Positions 5,912 to 6,783 of a DNA stretch of 6,783 nt are shown one piece after another. Each line of letters starts with the position of its first letter. Position 1 is the first letter of the stretch. Made by a program: the position numbers and the translations under genes. Under the pieces are notes generated by a model. The model made no database searches. It saw nothing but the letters and a program-made list of their open reading frames with translations, and was not told where the DNA came from. The stretch is taken from contig CANHLD010000095.1 in assembly GCA_947461325.1 (NCBI GenBank), positions 1 to 6,783 of the forward strand, written 5' to 3'. This DNA comes from Comamonadaceae bacterium (lineage in GTDB: Bacteria; Pseudomonadota; Gammaproteobacteria; Burkholderiales; Burkholderiaceae_C).

Positions 5912-6026
5912 GAAAAGCGTTCAAACTGAAGAGCAGAAACAAGACTTCGCAGGTTCACAGCAGGTTAAGCTGTCTCTTTCGTCCCATTTAGACAAACCTA
6001 CAAGAAAAAAACCGTTTGAACTTTTC
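5912..6026 (+). promoter_or_regulatory. Long-range inverted repeat covering the helicase start codon
   Basis: GAAAA-GC-GTTCAAAC at 5912-5926 is complementary to GTTTGAACTTTTC at 6014-6026, giving 8 perfect pairs, a 2-nt bulge and 5 more pairs. The downstream arm includes the TTG start (6016-6018). In the leader RNA this could close a loop of about 87 nt and occlude initiation. The pairing is AT-rich and may be chance, and where transcription starts is not known. Confidence 0.25.
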
Positions 6027-6783
6027 TGATTTCAATCTCACCCCCGCGCTGCAACATGTCGTGACCGACATGGGTTTGTATGCGCCCACCCCCATCCAGG
6101 CTCAATCCATTCCTGTGGCACTGCAAGGCCGAGACCTTTGGGTCACCGCGCCCACCGGTTCGGGCAAGACGCTGGCGTTTGCATTGCCACTGGTACAGCA
6201 ACACATATTGAATCCTCGCCTGACAAACTTTCGCCGCCCTATTCGCAGCCTGCTGCTGGTGCCTACACGCGAACTGGCGGTACAAGTGGGTGCTGTATTC
6301 ACGTCATTGGCTTATCCGTTCAACCTCAAAGTGGCGGTGGTGTTTGGCGGCGTGTCCATCAATCCGCAAATGATGGACTTGCGCGGTGGCGCGGACATTT
6401 TGGTTGCAACGCCAGGGCGACTGCTGGATCTGACAGATCACAACGCAGTGCGCTTGAACGATCTGCAACACCTGGTGCTGGACGAAGCAGACCGCTTGCT
6501 GGACCTGGGCTTTGCCGACGAGTTGCAACGCGTATTGGCGCAGTTGCCTGCGAAGCGACAGACTTTGTTGTTTTCGGCCACATTCGCGCCCGAGGTTGAG
6601 GCGCTTGCCGCCAACTTGTTGCGGGACCCCGTGCGCATCACGGTAGAAGCATTTGAGGGTCACAAGCCAGACATCACCCAGCGCGCGATTGGTGTGGATG
6701 ACAAAAAACGAACTGCTTTATTGCGCCACTTGATGACAGAAAACAGTTGGAAGCAGGTGCTGGTGTTTGTGGCCACACGCTAC
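6016..6783 (+). CDS. DEAD-box ATP-dependent RNA helicase, N-terminal part (runs off right edge)
   Basis: An open frame of 256 codons to the window edge, encoding RecA-like domain 1 and the start of domain 2 of a DEAD-box RNA helicase (RhlE-like group). Ordered motifs: Q motif with Phe3 and PTPIQAQ (24-30), motif I APTGSGKT (45-52), Ia PTREL (83-87), GG (111-112), Ib TPGR (132-135), II DEAD (156-159), III SAT (187-189), and the motif IV beginning VLVFVATR (248-255). These enzymes unwind short RNA duplexes with ATP, in RNA decay, ribosome assembly or cold adaptation; which applies here is not visible. The start is taken as TTG at 6016. An in-frame TAG at 5989 lies just upstream, there is no ATG between, and MNFSDFNL is the expected N-terminus. 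The next ATG (codon 19) would cut into the Q motif. The ribosome binding site is poor. Subfamily naming is tentative because the C-terminus is missing. Confidence 0.93.
   Translation, partial: MNFSDFNLTPALQHVVTDMGLYAPTPIQAQSIPVALQGRDLWVTAPTGSGKTLAFALPLVQQHILNPRLTNFRRPIRSLLLVPTRELAVQVGAVFTSLAYPFNLKVAVVFGGVSINPQMMDLRGGADILVATPGRLLDLTDHNAVRLNDLQHLVLDEADRLLDLGFADELQRVLAQLPAKRQTLLFSATFAPEVEALAANLLRDPVRITVEAFEGHKPDITQRAIGVDDKKRTALLRHLMTENSWKQVLVFVATRY

Noticed and set aside
5814..6029. A 71-codon plus-strand frame spanning the SDR end and the helicase start.
   Set aside because: It begins inside the SDR gene in another frame and ends just after the helicase start; it has no motif and is not a missing helicase N-terminus, since the TTG frame already contains the full Q motif.

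Overview
The window looks like an ordinary chromosomal stretch from a betaproteobacterium of the order Burkholderiales, most likely Comamonadaceae-like (Limnohabitans/Rhodoferax type). This is inferred from the orphan Bug-family periplasmic receptor, the style of the MurB, PlsY and XerD proteins, and moderately high GC. There is no plasmid, phage or defence-island signature, and I do not see a new multi-gene system. The least explained part is the repeat-filled gap between yajQ and plsY.

Layout. Positions 1-2405 (minus strand) form a tightly packed unit read murB -> Bug receptor -> xerD. murB and the receptor share a TGATG stop/start, the receptor and xerD overlap by 26 bp, and xerD runs off the left edge. 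Divergent from murB, after only 38 bp, is yajQ (plus strand, 2444-2929). Next comes a 270-bp convergent gap (2930-3199) with no gene. It holds three copies of a 24-bp palindromic repeat, a second copy of the yajQ 3' tail, and a roughly 70-bp branched GC-rich inverted repeat followed by five Ts. Positions 3200-4917 (minus strand) carry an aldo/keto reductase of the Tas type followed by plsY, again joined by TGATG. A 184-bp divergent region (4918-5101) separates these from a classical short-chain dehydrogenase (5102-5866, plus). A 149-bp gap then leads to a DEAD-box RNA helicase that starts at a TTG (6016) and runs off the right edge.

Functions. MurB (peptidoglycan precursor synthesis), PlsY (first acylation in phospholipid synthesis) and XerD (chromosome dimer resolution) are housekeeping functions of envelope and chromosome. 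YajQ is a nucleotide- or c-di-GMP-binding protein. The Bug receptor, aldo/keto reductase and SDR are metabolic accessory genes with unknown substrates. The helicase probably acts in RNA metabolism. Apart from the two overlapping minus-strand units, nothing suggests that these genes work as one system.
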